Shown: in pieces, positions 1-9,833 of the stretch
Layout: each line of letters opens with the position of its first letter
Numbering within the stretch: the first letter of the stretch is position 1
Assembly: GCA_963704595.1 (NCBI GenBank)
Contig: OY969922.1
Coordinates: forward strand, 4,092,001-4,156,000
Source of the DNA: Acuticoccus sp963704595
GTDB lineage: Bacteria > Pseudomonadota > Alphaproteobacteria > Rhizobiales > Amorphaceae
Direction of reading: 5' to 3'
DNA: 64,000 nt
The notes under the pieces: generated by a model
What the model was told of the DNA's origin: nothing
Databases searched by the model: none
What the model saw: only the letters and a program-made list of their open reading frames with translations
Position numbers and translations under genes: made by a program

Positions 1-468
1 GTCCTCATCACCATGCTGGGGTTGGTCGCTGCACTGCCGGTGATCGGCGGCATCCCCGGCATGTCGATGTTCGTGTCGGTGCTCCTCATCGTGGTGCTGG
101 CGCAATCGGCGATCGGCGGCGGCGGCATCCGCCTGCCGGGGCGCCTCGGCCGCTACGAGATCTCGCAGGACAGCTTCCGGGGCGGCATCGAGAAGGGCCG
201 CAAGTTCACCGACAGGGTGGACCGCGTCCTCTCCCGCCGGCTCACCTTCCTCACAGGCTCCACCGCGGCGCGGCTGGCGATGAAGATCGCTGTCGGCATC
301 CTCGCGGTCGCGATGTTCCCGCTCGAGGTGGTGCCGTGGGGCGTGACTGCGCCGGCGGTCGGCATCGTGGCGTTCGGCCTCGCGATGATCGCGCGCGACG
401 GGCTCTTCGCGCTGATCGGCTACGCGCTCGCCGCCGTCACCGCGTACCTGTTCACGTGGATCGTCTGA
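1..468 (+). CDS. ExoD-family membrane protein (5' end cut by window)
   Basis: This is the C-terminal part of an ExoD-like integral membrane protein; the frame is open to base 1, so the true start lies outside the window. About 155 residues are visible. They contain hydrophobic segments near residues 5-40 and two or three more in the last 70 residues, with a charged loop (GRKFTDRVDRVLSRR) between them. The pattern of an early Gly/Ile/Pro-rich membrane hairpin, a basic loop and a C-terminal membrane pair fits the ExoD family, named for an exopolysaccharide/alkali-tolerance locus in rhizobia. The molecular function of the family is not established. The assignment rests on remembered family resemblance, so confidence is moderate. 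Confidence 0.6.
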   Translation, partial: VLITMLGLVAALPVIGGIPGMSMFVSVLLIVVLAQSAIGGGGIRLPGRLGRYEISQDSFRGGIEKGRKFTDRVDRVLSRRLTFLTGSTAARLAMKIAVGILAVAMFPLEVVPWGVTAPAVGIVAFGLAMIARDGLFALIGYALAAVTAYLFTWIV

Positions 469-483
469 GTTCGCCGGGCACAG

Positions 484-961
484 CTAGCCGCCCGCGCCGA
501 GCGGAAGGTCGCGCGCGCCGCATGCCGCCTTGAGAGCCAGCGGGCGCGACGCTGAACACGGCGTCCGGTGCGCCAGCCGCAGCCCACACCACTTCGTGGG
601 CGAGGAGGCTGGTGTCCATGAAGGTCTCAATGGGGGCAAGGTGGCCGATCGGCGCGACGCCGCCGATCGCGAATCCGGTCTCCGCCCGGACCCGCTTGGG
701 ATCGGCACGCACGAGATCCTCACCGAGGACTGCGGCCGCGCGTTCGAGGTCGAGATCGTGCGCACCGCTGACCAGGACGAGCTTCAGCTCGCCGCTGAGG
801 GACCCCTCGAAGATCATCGACTTCACGATCTGCGCCACATCGCAGCCGCAGGCACGCGCCGCCTCCTCTGCGGTGCGCGTGCTCTCCGGCATCCGCACGA
901 CGGTCACCGCAAGGCCCGCGCGGCTCGCGGCGTCCTCCACCCGTTTCACGCTCTTCGACAT
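484..961 (-). CDS. YbaK/ProX-type aminoacyl-tRNA editing protein, frame-disrupted near the 3' end
   Basis: A 158-residue YbaK/EbsC-type trans-editing domain, which in this family hydrolyses mischarged aminoacyl-tRNA. The start chosen is the ATG giving MSKSVKRVEDAA. Family features visible are the early RTAEEAARACGC segment, the conserved lysine in QIVKSMIFE and the glycine-rich GGVAPIGHL segment. The uninterrupted frame ends in a non-family Arg-rich tail. Dropping one C in a CCC run near 540 restores the family-like ending FSVAPLALKAACGARDLP and a stop at 484. A second editing-domain protein of the ProX subtype lies at the other end of the window. The substrate amino acid cannot be told from sequence. 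Confidence 0.8.
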
Positions 962-1085
962 TCCGCCTCCCGTCTCCTCACCGTTGCGATGATAGGGGGT
1001 TTCCGGCGGCCAGGCGGCACGAAAGGCTTCGCCGCGGCGGGGATTTGGCGCTAACTCACGGGAAAGAACCATCGAGGAGCGCCCC

Positions 1086-1769
1086 ATGAAACGATCCCGC
1101 GTCAACGCCATCATGGCCGAAGCGGACGAGATGATCCGCCGCCACGGCTTCGTCCTGCCCCCCTTCGCCTACTGGTCGCCTGCCGAAATGAAGGAGCGCG
1201 TGGCCGGCACGCGCATCGCCGCCTCGCGGATGGGCTGGGACATCACCGACTACGGCAAGGGCGACTACGACCGGCGCGGCCTCTTCCTGTTCACCCTGCG
1301 CAACGGCGAGCTGTCCGACCTCACCGCCGGCCGCGGGATGTGCTACGCGGAAAAGCTCCTGATCTCGAAGCGGGACCAGATCTCGCCGATGCACACCCAC
1401 GTCATCAAGGCGGAGGACATCATCAACCGCGGCGGCGCGGGGCTCGCCATCAAGCTGTGCGGCGCGCACGCCGACGGCTCCTGCGACGAGAGCGCCGGCG
1501 TGACGGTGATGTGCGATGGCGTGCCACGCAAGGTGGCCGCTGGCGACACGATCGTGCTGGCGCCCGGCGAGAGCGTCACCCTCCTCCCCGGCCAGTATCA
1601 CGAGTTCTGGGGCGAAGGCGGCGACGTGCTGATCGGCGAGGTCTCGACCGTCAACGACGACGTGACGGACAATGTGTTCCGCGACCCCATCGGCCGCTTC
1701 GCGGAGATCGAGGAAGACGAGGCACCGACGCACCTTCTGGTCTCGGACTACGACACGCACCTGAAATAG
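1086..1769 (+). CDS. D-lyxose/D-mannose family sugar isomerase
   Basis: A 227-residue cupin-fold ketol isomerase, the usual length for the D-lyxose isomerase family, interconverting D-lyxose with D-xylulose and D-mannose with D-fructose. The metal-binding set is present: His103 and His105 in PMHTH, Glu110 in KAED, and a distal His172 in YHEFW. The family GEVSTVNDD segment follows. GAGGAGCG lies upstream of the ATG. The gene stands alone between a divergent editing gene and a strong terminator, with no sugar transporter or kinase nearby, so its physiological substrate is not indicated by context. Confidence 0.88.
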   Translation: MKRSRVNAIMAEADEMIRRHGFVLPPFAYWSPAEMKERVAGTRIAASRMGWDITDYGKGDYDRRGLFLFTLRNGELSDLTAGRGMCYAEKLLISKRDQISPMHTHVIKAEDIINRGGAGLAIKLCGAHADGSCDESAGVTVMCDGVPRKVAAGDTIVLAPGESVTLLPGQYHEFWGEGGDVLIGEVSTVNDDVTDNVFRDPIGRFAEIEEDEAPTHLLVSDYDTHLK

Positions 1770-1777
1770 CCGAAACG

Positions 1778-1815
1778 AAAAAGACCGGCTGCGGGATGCC
1801 GCAGCCGGTCTTTTT
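1778..1815. terminator. Bidirectional intrinsic terminator
   Basis: A 17-bp perfect inverted repeat (left arm 1778-1794, loop GATG, right arm 1799-1815). Its outer five pairs are A:T, giving a T-run on both strands. It sits between the convergent sugar isomerase and sucD and can end both transcripts. Confidence 0.9.
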
Positions 1816-1841
1816 GAGTGCCTGGCCCGTGGGACGGGGTG

Positions 1842-2750
1842 TCAGCCCTTGAGCAGCGCCGCCAGCGTCTTGCCGAGCTGTGCGGGGGACGGCGACACCT
1901 TGATGCCTGCCGCTTCCATGGCTGCGATCTTGTCTTCCGCGCCGCCCTTGCCGCCGGAGATGACGGCGCCGGCGTGGCCCATGGTGCGGCCTGGAGGCGC
2001 CGTGCGGCCTGCGATGAAGCCGACGGTCGGCTTCTTCCTACCCTTCTTCGCCTCGTCGGCGAGGAACTGGGCGGCTTCCTCTTCGGCCGAGCCGCCGATC
2101 TCACCGATCATGATGATGGACTGGGTCTCGTCGTCGGCGAGGAACATCTCGAGGATGTCGATGAACTCGGTGCCCTTCACAGGGTCGCCGCCGATGCCGA
2201 CCGCGGTGGTCTGGCCGAGGCCTTCCGCGGAGGTCTGGAACACCGCCTCATAGGTCAGCGTGCCGGAGCGGGACACGATGCCGACGGAGCCATCGCGGAA
2301 GATGGAGCCCGGCATGATGCCGATCTTGCACTCGTTGGGGGTGAGGACGCCGGGGCAGTTCGGGCCGAGCAGACGGGAGCTCGACTTGTCGAGGCGGGCC
2401 TTCACCTTGATCATGTCCATCACCGGGATGCCCTCGGTGATGCAGACGATCAGCGGTATCTCAGCCTCGATCGCCTCGATGATCGCGGCGCCCGCGCCGG
2501 CCGGCGGAACGTAGACGACGGAGGCGTCGGCGCCGGTGGCGTCACGCGCTTCGGCGACGGAGGCGAAGATGGGGAGCGGCTTGGCGTCGCCGTTGGCACC
2601 GGTCCACGTCTCGCCGCCCTTCTTGGGGTGAACGCCGGCCACCATCTGCGTGCCGTGATAGGCGAGGGCCTGTTCGGTGTGGAACGTGCCCGTGCGTCCC
2701 GTCAGGCCCTGGACGATGACTTTGGTGTTCTTGTCGACGAGGATTGACAT
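1842..2750 (-). CDS. sucD: Succinyl-CoA ligase (ADP-forming) alpha subunit
   Basis: Alpha subunit of succinyl-CoA synthetase, the TCA-cycle enzyme making ATP (or GTP) from succinyl-CoA. The 302-residue length is typical. The start ATG gives MSILVDKNTKVIVQG. An N-terminal CoA-binding Rossmann motif (QGLTGRTGTFH) is followed by the ligase domain, with GPNCPG and the phosphohistidine segment TMGHAGAVISGG near residue 250. The partner sucC lies upstream on the same strand, but sodC sits between them, which is unusual. A hairpin precedes sucD in its leader. Confidence 0.97.
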   Translation of the reverse strand: MSILVDKNTKVIVQGLTGRTGTFHTEQALAYHGTQMVAGVHPKKGGETWTGANGDAKPLPIFASVAEARDATGADASVVYVPPAGAGAAIIEAIEAEIPLIVCITEGIPVMDMIKVKARLDKSSSRLLGPNCPGVLTPNECKIGIMPGSIFRDGSVGIVSRSGTLTYEAVFQTSAEGLGQTTAVGIGGDPVKGTEFIDILEMFLADDETQSIIMIGEIGGSAEEEAAQFLADEAKKGRKKPTVGFIAGRTAPPGRTMGHAGAVISGGKGGAEDKIAAMEAAGIKVSPSPAQLGKTLAALLKG

Positions 2751-2827
2751 GGCTTCTCTTAGCGCTGGCGGTGGGTTGCCTTTGGCTAGAGCAAAGCCGC
2801 GCCAAGAACAACCTTGAACGCGTGCCA

Positions 2828-2850
2828 CGGCGCTGAATTGGTCAGCGCCG
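2828..2850. repeat. Hairpin in the sodC-sucD spacer
   Basis: A perfect 9-bp inverted repeat with arms CGGCGCTGA and TCAGCGCCG and a 5-base loop, 14 bases past the sodC stop and about 80 bases before the sucD start. There is no T-run, so it may be a weak terminator, a processing site or a stabilising hairpin. Confidence 0.55.
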
Positions 2851-2863
2851 CGGCAGTTATGGG

Positions 2864-3412
2864 TCAGGAAGTGGGTTCGATCACGCCGCAGGCGATCCGG
2901 TCGCCGGCGTCGCCCGAAGGCTGGCTCTCGTAGTCGTCGGGACCCGAATGGATCATGATCGCCGACCCGTCGGCGTCGGCGAGCGGGTTGCTGCCGTCGT
3001 CCGTCGTGCTGACGGCGGCGGTGAAGAGTTCGATCTCGACCATGCCGCTGTTGCCGACGTGGAGGTTCGGCAGATCGCCAGCGTGCGGGCCACCCGCGAC
3101 GAGGACGCCGTGTTCCATCCCGCCGGTGTAGTGCCCGCCAGCGGACTCGAAGCCGTCCGCAGCGTCGCAAGCGCCGGTTTCGTGGATATGGAAGCCGTGC
3201 TCGCCCTCGGGCACGTTCTCGAGCTGGGCGACGATGTGGGTCATGCCCGACGGCGTCGCCGTGAACGTAACGGTGCCGATCATCTCCCCGTCGACGCTCA
3301 TGACTTCTGCGGTCATGTCGGGCTTGGGATTGTCCTGCGCGGCGGCCGGGCCCATCAGAAGCGCGGTCGACAGGGCGAAGGCGGACGCAGTTGCGGCTAG
3401 TTTGCCATTCAT
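2864..3412 (-). CDS. sodC: Periplasmic Cu/Zn superoxide dismutase
   Basis: Converts superoxide to hydrogen peroxide and oxygen, probably in the periplasm. The 182-residue product has a signal peptide (MNGKLAATASAFALSTALL, cleavage near AAAQ). It shows the copper-ligand motif GFHIHE, the bridging and zinc region (GGHY, GPHAGDLPN) and the C-terminal IACGVIE cysteine, which pairs with the cysteine in TGAC. The gene lies on the same strand between sucC and sucD. Hairpins in both spacers suggest it may be transcribed or processed separately. Confidence 0.95.
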   Translation of the reverse strand: MNGKLAATASAFALSTALLMGPAAAQDNPKPDMTAEVMSVDGEMIGTVTFTATPSGMTHIVAQLENVPEGEHGFHIHETGACDAADGFESAGGHYTGGMEHGVLVAGGPHAGDLPNLHVGNSGMVEIELFTAAVSTTDDGSNPLADADGSAIMIHSGPDDYESQPSGDAGDRIACGVIEPTS

Positions 3413-3487
3413 GGCGGTCTCCTCATTGCGTTGTTGTGAGGAGAACGGGTGCGCGGCGGGTTCGTTGCGCCGGGCGTGGCCGGTGCG

Positions 3488-3530
3488 ACAACCGGCGCGG
3501 CATCACCGGCGCGTCGCGCGCGCCGGTTGT
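3488..3530. repeat. Long inverted repeat in the sucC-sodC spacer
   Basis: A perfect 12-bp inverted repeat with arms ACAACCGGCGCG (3488-3499) and CGCGCCGGTTGT (3519-3530). A second hairpin (3561-3581, arms CGCGGCGG and CCGCCGCG) lies immediately after the sucC stop. Neither has a clear T-run. They could attenuate or process the sucC transcript before sodC. Confidence 0.55.
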
Positions 3531-3592
3531 GTTCCATGTCCGCCCGCAGGGGGCGGGATGCGCGGCGGGCTGTCCGCCGCGCGGGTCGCGCG

Positions 3593-4786
<1,194 letters not shown>

Positions 4787-4984
4787 GGGGTGTGCTCCTC
4801 GGGGCAGCCTGGATCAGCGGTGTATGGGGAGGAATTAGCAGAAGTTTCGCGCAATGCCATCGTGCAATCGCCCTTTGGGCGGCGAGGGTTCACAAGGCCC
4901 GTCCCAGCGCGGAGGCGCCAAAGCGTGCCGGCGCGGGTGCCGCAGGACGACGCTTTCGCCCGGAGAGGCTGGGCAAAGGACGGC

Positions 4985-5449
4985 TCAGCAGCCGTTGAGC
5001 GCTTCGTCGATCGCCTTGGCGGAGCCGGAGAGGCTGATGGTGAAGGCGTCACCCTCGCGCAAGGGTGGTGAGAAATTGTAGGTGAGCTTGCTGCCCCTGC
5101 GCATCGCGTCGACCAGCGCGTCGTCGCGGGCGATCTCCGCCGAGGCCTGCCAGGCGCCGTCACGCTCGGAAAAATCGAGCCGTGCGGTGCGAAGGTAAGG
5201 CTCGCCATCGACCTGGAAGCGGATGTCGGGGGTCGCTGCCGGCTCTTCCATCGCGAAGAGCGCCGGACGGATGCGCACGCGCTTGGGCGCAACGCAGACC
5301 ACCTCGAAACCGACCGCGTCGGTCTCGGGGATGCCCCATTTTGCAAGGGCGCCCACCGGCCCGCTGTCGGCGAACCAGTGGGGCTTTTCGTCAGCGGCGG
5401 CGATGCTTGTGGTTGCCAGCAACGCCGCCAAAGCGAGCGTCCTAACCAA
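4985..5449 (-). CDS. Secreted protein of unknown function
   Basis: I do not recognise a family. The predicted mature protein is about 130 residues. The start favoured here is the TTG at 5449, which overlaps the mdh stop and gives a clean signal peptide (VRTLALAALLATTSIAAADE). An ATG at 5509 would add 20 basic residues before the signal and overlap mdh by 68 bases. The mature part has one cysteine pair candidate (EVVCVAP and the terminal LNGC) and alternating beta-like segments, suggesting a small periplasmic beta protein. It is probably translationally coupled to mdh. Its function is unknown. Confidence 0.7.
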   Translation of the reverse strand: MVRTLALAALLATTSIAAADEKPHWFADSGPVGALAKWGIPETDAVGFEVVCVAPKRVRIRPALFAMEEPAATPDIRFQVDGEPYLRTARLDFSERDGAWQASAEIARDDALVDAMRRGSKLTYNFSPPLREGDAFTISLSGSAKAIDEALNGC

Positions 5450-6404
5450 GGCTGCTGTCGATCCCGCGACATGCCTCGACGAGCGATTTGACCGAGCCGA
5501 CCGACGCATCGAAGCCGTCCTTCTCGCTGCCCTCTAGCTTGATCTCGACGATCCGCTCCACGCCACCGGCGCCGATCACCACGGGCACGCCGACATACAT
5601 GCCGTCGACGCCGTACTGGCCGGAGAGGTAGGCCGCGGCCGGCAGGACGCGCTTCTTGTCGCGCAGGTACGCCTCGGCCATCTGGATGGCGGACGCGGCG
5701 GGCGCGTAGAACGCGGAGCCGGTCTTCAGGAGGCCGACGATCTCGGCACCACCGTCACGGGTGCGCTGGATGATGGAATCGAGCTTTTCCTGCGTGGTCC
5801 AGCCCATGTCGACGAGGTCCGGCAGCGGGATGCCGCCGACGGTGGAGTAGCGCGCCAGCGGCACCATGGTGTCGCCGTGGCCGCCGAGCACGAACGCCGT
5901 CACGTCCTCGACCGAGACCTTGAACTCGTCGGCGAGGAAGGTGCGGAAGCGGGCCGAGTCCAGCACGCCGGCCATGCCGACGACCATGTTCTCCGGCAGG
6001 CCGGAGAACTTCTGCAGCGCCCACACCATCGCGTCGAGCGGGTTGGTGATGCAGATGACGAAGGCGTTCGGCGCATGGGTCTTGATGCCCTCGCCGACGG
6101 CCTTCATGACCTTGAGGTTGATGCCGAGGAGATCGTCGCGGCTCATGCCGGGTTTGCGCGGCACGCCGGCGGTGACGATGATGACGTCCGCGCCTGCGAT
6201 GTCGGCATAGTCGTTGGTGCCGGACATGGCGGCGTCGAACCCGTCAACGGGGGACGACTGCATGATGTCGAGCGCCTTCCCCTGCGGGGTGCCCTCTGCA
6301 ATGTCGAACAGAACGATGTCACCAAGCTCTTTCAGTCCAGCAAGGTGAGCGAGCGTCCCGCCGATCTGTCCGGCGCCGATCAGAGCAATTTTTGCGCGCG
6401 ACAT
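5442..6404 (-). CDS. mdh: Malate dehydrogenase
   Basis: NAD-dependent malate dehydrogenase of the lactate-dehydrogenase-like type (320 residues). It shows the dinucleotide motif GAGQIGG near residue 11, the substrate loop around PRKPGMSRDDLL, the ITNPLD segment and the catalytic histidine in GGHGDTMVP. It is followed by the secreted-protein gene and sucC/sodC/sucD, the usual alphaproteobacterial TCA gene neighbourhood. Confidence 0.97.
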   Translation of the reverse strand: MSRAKIALIGAGQIGGTLAHLAGLKELGDIVLFDIAEGTPQGKALDIMQSSPVDGFDAAMSGTNDYADIAGADVIIVTAGVPRKPGMSRDDLLGINLKVMKAVGEGIKTHAPNAFVICITNPLDAMVWALQKFSGLPENMVVGMAGVLDSARFRTFLADEFKVSVEDVTAFVLGGHGDTMVPLARYSTVGGIPLPDLVDMGWTTQEKLDSIIQRTRDGGAEIVGLLKTGSAFYAPAASAIQMAEAYLRDKKRVLPAAAYLSGQYGVDGMYVGVPVVIGAGGVERIVEIKLEGSEKDGFDASVGSVKSLVEACRGIDSSLG

Positions 6405-6480
6405 CGGGGATCCTCGTAAGATTGTTTGATGGGGTGTTCGCTATCGCACTCGTATCCTGCATTCAAGTGCGTGAGCTTTC

Positions 6481-7632
6481 TCAACCATAAGGGGTAGTCT
6501 CGATGCCGTGCATGTAGCTTGCGGAGCGCATCTCGTAGAGGCGTGAGGCGGTCCGGTCGAAGGCGAAAGCCTCCTGTTCGGCCCCGTCCCCGGCCTTGTC
6601 GAACAGCGCCTTGGGCTCCGCCTCCGCACTGATGACGAGGCGCACGCTCTGGTCGTAAAGCACGTCTATCAGGTTGATGAACCGCCGCATGCTCTCGCGC
6701 TTCGCGCGTGTCAGCACCGGCACATCTTCTATGAAGAGCGTGTGAAAGCGGTTGGCGATGGCCATGAAGTCGCCCGCGCTGCGCGGCTGCTCGCATAGCT
6801 CGGCGTACGTGAACCGCGCCATTCCGCCGACAACGCGCGGGGCATGGATCGTGCGCGAGCCGACCGGGACGTCGGCCGAGGCCTCCTCCCGCTCGCCCGT
6901 CGCCGCGAGCCATGTCCGCTCGAAGCCCTTGTCGCCCGACTGGAAGTAGACCTGCCGGTCCTCCAGGCGGTTGAGGCGATAGTCGGTCGCGGCGTCGAGC
7001 TGCACCACCTCGACGTGGTCGCGAAGGACGCGGATGAACGGCTCGAACAGCGCGCGGTTGAGGCCGTCTCTATAAAGGTCGCCCGGCGCGACGTTGGAGG
7101 TGGCGACCAGCGTCACCTTCTTCTCGAACAGGCGCGTGAAGAGGCGCGAAAGGATCATCGCGTCGGCAATGTCGGTGACGGCGAACTCGTCGAAGCACAG
7201 GAGGCGCGCCTCGGCGGCAATCTCGTCGGCGGCGGTCAGCACCGCCTCGTCGGCGCCTTCCTTGCGCAGCCGGGTGATCCTGCGGTGCGCGTCTGCCATG
7301 AACTTGTTGAAGTGGAGGCGCTTCTTCTCGCGGATCGGCGCGGCCTCGAAGAAGATGTCCATCAGCATCGTCTTGCCGCGGCCGACCGAGCCCCAGACGT
7401 AGAGCCCGCGGACCGAAGCCGTGCGGCCGAGCCGGCGGCGGAAGAATGGGGCGATCCCGCCGCGGGTGGCGTTGGCGAGATCGTCGAGCACGTCGTCGAG
7501 CGCGCAGGCGACCGCGACCTGCGCGGCGTCCTTCTCGAGGTCGCCGCTATCGACCAGCGCCTCGTAGGCACTGAGGACCTCGTGGCTGTCGTCGGTGTCT
7601 TGCGCGTGCTCGCGCGGGTTGGAAAGCGCCAA
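6481..7632 (-). CDS. zapE: AFG1/ZapE-type ATPase
   Basis: A 383-residue P-loop ATPase of the AFG1/ZapE family. In E. coli ZapE acts at the Z-ring, and the mitochondrial homologue acts in protein quality control. The Walker A motif is GSVGRGKTMLMD near residue 80 and the Walker B motif is LLCFDEFAVTDIADAM. The FTRLFEKKVTLVATSN segment is a sensor-like region. Placement just upstream of mdh on the same strand is a common alphaproteobacterial arrangement. The call is confident; its cellular role here is inferred from homologues. Confidence 0.93.
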   Translation of the reverse strand: MALSNPREHAQDTDDSHEVLSAYEALVDSGDLEKDAAQVAVACALDDVLDDLANATRGGIAPFFRRRLGRTASVRGLYVWGSVGRGKTMLMDIFFEAAPIREKKRLHFNKFMADAHRRITRLRKEGADEAVLTAADEIAAEARLLCFDEFAVTDIADAMILSRLFTRLFEKKVTLVATSNVAPGDLYRDGLNRALFEPFIRVLRDHVEVVQLDAATDYRLNRLEDRQVYFQSGDKGFERTWLAATGEREEASADVPVGSRTIHAPRVVGGMARFTYAELCEQPRSAGDFMAIANRFHTLFIEDVPVLTRAKRESMRRFINLIDVLYDQSVRLVISAEAEPKALFDKAGDGAEQEAFAFDRTASRLYEMRSASYMHGIETTPYG

Positions 7633-7884
7633 CTCTCACTCCTTGTCGGGGACCCGGCCCTCAGTCTCCTAGGGGCTAGCGATTATAGGCCCAGCGTCAA
7701 GAACTTCGCACGCCTCGCCAATGCGTTGCCGCCGCCTTCCGACCCCTGCGCGGCCCGCGGAGCGCGGCATGTCTGCCACGCGTTAACGCTCCGTTAGAGA
7801 TTCGCGCCCGCTGCGGCGCGGCGGCGGTTGCGGGGCCGCCCCCCGGGCCTGTAAAGCGGGCCTGCGACCTGGGCGGAGACTGCA

Positions 7885-8661
7885 ATGGCCGACTACGAGC
7901 TGATCCTGACCGAACGCGACGGCGCTGTCGGCATCGTGACGCTGAACCGGCCGAAGGCTCTCAACGCGCTCAACGCGCAGCTCGTCGACGAGATTGTCGA
8001 CGCACTCCGCGCGTTCGACGCCGACCCAGAAATCGGCTGCATGATCCTGACCGGCTCCGAGCGCGCGTTCGCGGCCGGCGCGGACATCAAGGAAATGGCG
8101 TCGCTCACGTTCGCGGAGGCCTACAAGACGGACTTCATTTCGAGCTGGGACCGGATCGCGACGATGCGCAAGCCGCTGATCGCGGCGGTCGCGGGCTTCG
8201 CGCTCGGCGGCGGCTGCGAGGTGGCGATGATGTGCGACATTATCATCGCGGCGGACACGGCAAAGTTCGGCCAGCCCGAGATCAATCTCGGCGTGATGCC
8301 GGGCGCCGGCGGCACGCAGCGGCTGACGCGGGCGATCGGAAAGGCCAAGGCAATGGACCTTTGCCTCACCGGCCGGATGATGGATGCCGACGAAGCGGAA
8401 CGATCGGGGCTTGTGGCGCGCGTCGTTCCGGCCGATAAGCTCCTCAGCGAGGCCAGGGCGATGGCGGCGGGAATTGCTAAGCAGTCCCTCTCCGCGCTGA
8501 TGGCCACGAAGGAGAGCGTGAACCGCGCCTTTGAGACCGGGCTTGCCGAAGGCGTCCGTTTCGAGCGGCGCACCTTCCACGCTCTGTTCTCGACAGAGGA
8601 CCAGAAAGAGGGGATGGCGGCGTTCGCTGAGAAGCGGAAACCATCCTTCAAAAACCGCTAA
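7885..8661 (+). CDS. Enoyl-CoA hydratase
   Basis: A crotonase-superfamily enzyme, most likely hydrating 2-enoyl-CoA in fatty-acid oxidation. The 258-residue length is typical. Both catalytic glutamates are present, Glu112 in GGGCEVAMMC and Glu132 in GQPEINLG, and oxyanion-hole glycines occur in AAGADIKEM and ALGGG. The close match to the short-chain EchA/FadB1 type supports hydratase over isomerase activity. It lies just upstream of rpsT, a neighbourhood seen in many Hyphomicrobiales. Confidence 0.92.
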   Translation: MADYELILTERDGAVGIVTLNRPKALNALNAQLVDEIVDALRAFDADPEIGCMILTGSERAFAAGADIKEMASLTFAEAYKTDFISSWDRIATMRKPLIAAVAGFALGGGCEVAMMCDIIIAADTAKFGQPEINLGVMPGAGGTQRLTRAIGKAKAMDLCLTGRMMDADEAERSGLVARVVPADKLLSEARAMAAGIAKQSLSALMATKESVNRAFETGLAEGVRFERRTFHALFSTEDQKEGMAAFAEKRKPSFKNR

Positions 8662-8665
8662 GGCC

Positions 8666-8694
8666 TTGACGGCCGCCCCGCAATCGGCTAGCCG
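8666..8694 (+). promoter_or_regulatory. Possible promoter for rpsT
   Basis: CTTGACG with 17 bases to TAGCCG. The -35 element resembles the CTTGAC common at alphaproteobacterial ribosomal promoters; the -10 element is poor. It lies between the enoyl-CoA hydratase stop and rpsT. Confidence 0.3.
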
Positions 8695-8745
8695 CGCGGG
8701 TCACCTTATTTTTATGGGCCGCACGACGGCCGTCTGGGAAGCTAA

Positions 8746-9009
8746 ATGGCGAATACGAAATCCGCACAGAAGATGGTCCGCAAACTTCAGAAGCGGACGC
8801 TCGTGAACGGGGCGCGCCGTTCGCGCATGCGCACCTTCATCCGCAAGGTCGAAGACGCGATCATGGCAGGCGACGCCGAGGCCGCACGCACCGCCCTGCA
8901 GAACGCACAGCCCGAGATCATGCGCGCCGCGCAGAAGGGCATCCTTCACAAGAACACCGCGTCCCGCAAAGTCTCCCGTCTTTCGAGCCGCGTGAAGGCC
9001 CTCGCCTGA
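8746..9009 (+). CDS. rpsT: 30S ribosomal protein S20
   Basis: An 87-residue, very basic protein starting MANTKSAQKMVRK, with the internal RSRMRTFIRKVE and C-terminal GILHKNTASRKVSRLSSRV segments diagnostic of S20. It binds 16S rRNA during early 30S assembly. A terminator hairpin follows about 70 bases after the stop, so rpsT probably has its own transcript. Confidence 0.98.
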   Translation: MANTKSAQKMVRKLQKRTLVNGARRSRMRTFIRKVEDAIMAGDAEAARTALQNAQPEIMRAAQKGILHKNTASRKVSRLSSRVKALA

Positions 9010-9081
9010 CACTCGTGTGAAGTGTCGCCGGGTTCGGCCAAGCACTTTACTTCAGGTAATTGGGAAGTAACTCCCGACACC

Positions 9082-9113
9082 AAGAAGCGCGGACCCGCCG
9101 GTCCGCGCTTCTT
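9082..9113 (+). terminator. Terminator-like hairpin after rpsT
   Basis: A perfect 14-bp inverted repeat (9082-9095 and 9100-9113) with a CGCC loop; the arms end in AAGAAG/CTTCTT. The following T content is weak. Confidence 0.7.
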
Positions 9114-9833
9114 GCGTTTCGGCAAGTGCTCGATACGGGGAAGCGGTTTCCCCGGCGCCACCGCCTGCACCAGATCGGAACCGGATGGAAGGCAGTTTCG
9201 CGCCGGGCAAAAACTTGTCCACGCTGTTAGCTGGCAAGGGAAAAGCCGGGCGTTTGCGATCGTATCCAAAAGCGCCGAATCAGCGTTTCCAGCACGGCCA
9301 AATCGCGCGGAAACGCTGCGAGTTCAAGGCAAAGGCGGCACCGGGCTTGTTAGCCGGCTGAATGGCCCCTGTGGCGTTAACGGATTTTCAATCCCGAGAC
9401 GCTTTTGGCTCTAATTTTTTTTCGCTGACGCACGATTGGGCAACCTCCGCGGCGCGCCTGTCGAACCCGTTATGCAAACAGGGGAATTTCTGCACTTCCG
9501 CTTGCATTACCCGCAGCCAGTCTGGCGATTTCGCGAATCAGGACCCCTGTCAAGTCCTTGTCTGACGTGCCGACCCGTGGTTAATGGACATCACCGGCGG
9601 GGGCAGTTGTTCCCTAGGAAATAAGACCCGAGCGCGACTGTGCTCGGAGACGCACGATGTTAAGGGGACCTGGCAATGCGGCGAGTGGACAAGACAGCAA
9701 GCCATCACTCGATCCGCGCAAGGTCAACGACGCGTCACAGGTGGTCGCGTAACTGATCCGCGACTGAAGGTTTCTTGCAAAAGCTTAGAAACGACGCCGG
9801 AGCGCAAAGCTCCGGACGGGGGAACTTTGCCTG
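9114..9833. other. Long non-coding region upstream of the rhodanese-dnaA block; candidate regulatory or origin region
   Basis: About 720 bases with no credible gene. It is clearly less GC-rich than its surroundings, with an AT stretch at about 9411-9425. Loose DnaA-box-like 9-mers are TTGTCCACG at 9215 and TTATGCAAA near 9469; neither is a perfect TTATNCACA. A hairpin with arms CCGGAGC and GCTCCGG (9797-9815) lies just before the rhodanese ribosome site (GGGGGAA). This may be the dnaA upstream control region; evidence for a replication origin is weak. Confidence 0.4.

Noticed and set aside
9210..9480. Definite oriC with DnaA boxes
   Set aside because: Only loose 9-mers with one or two mismatches were found, so an origin cannot be claimed.
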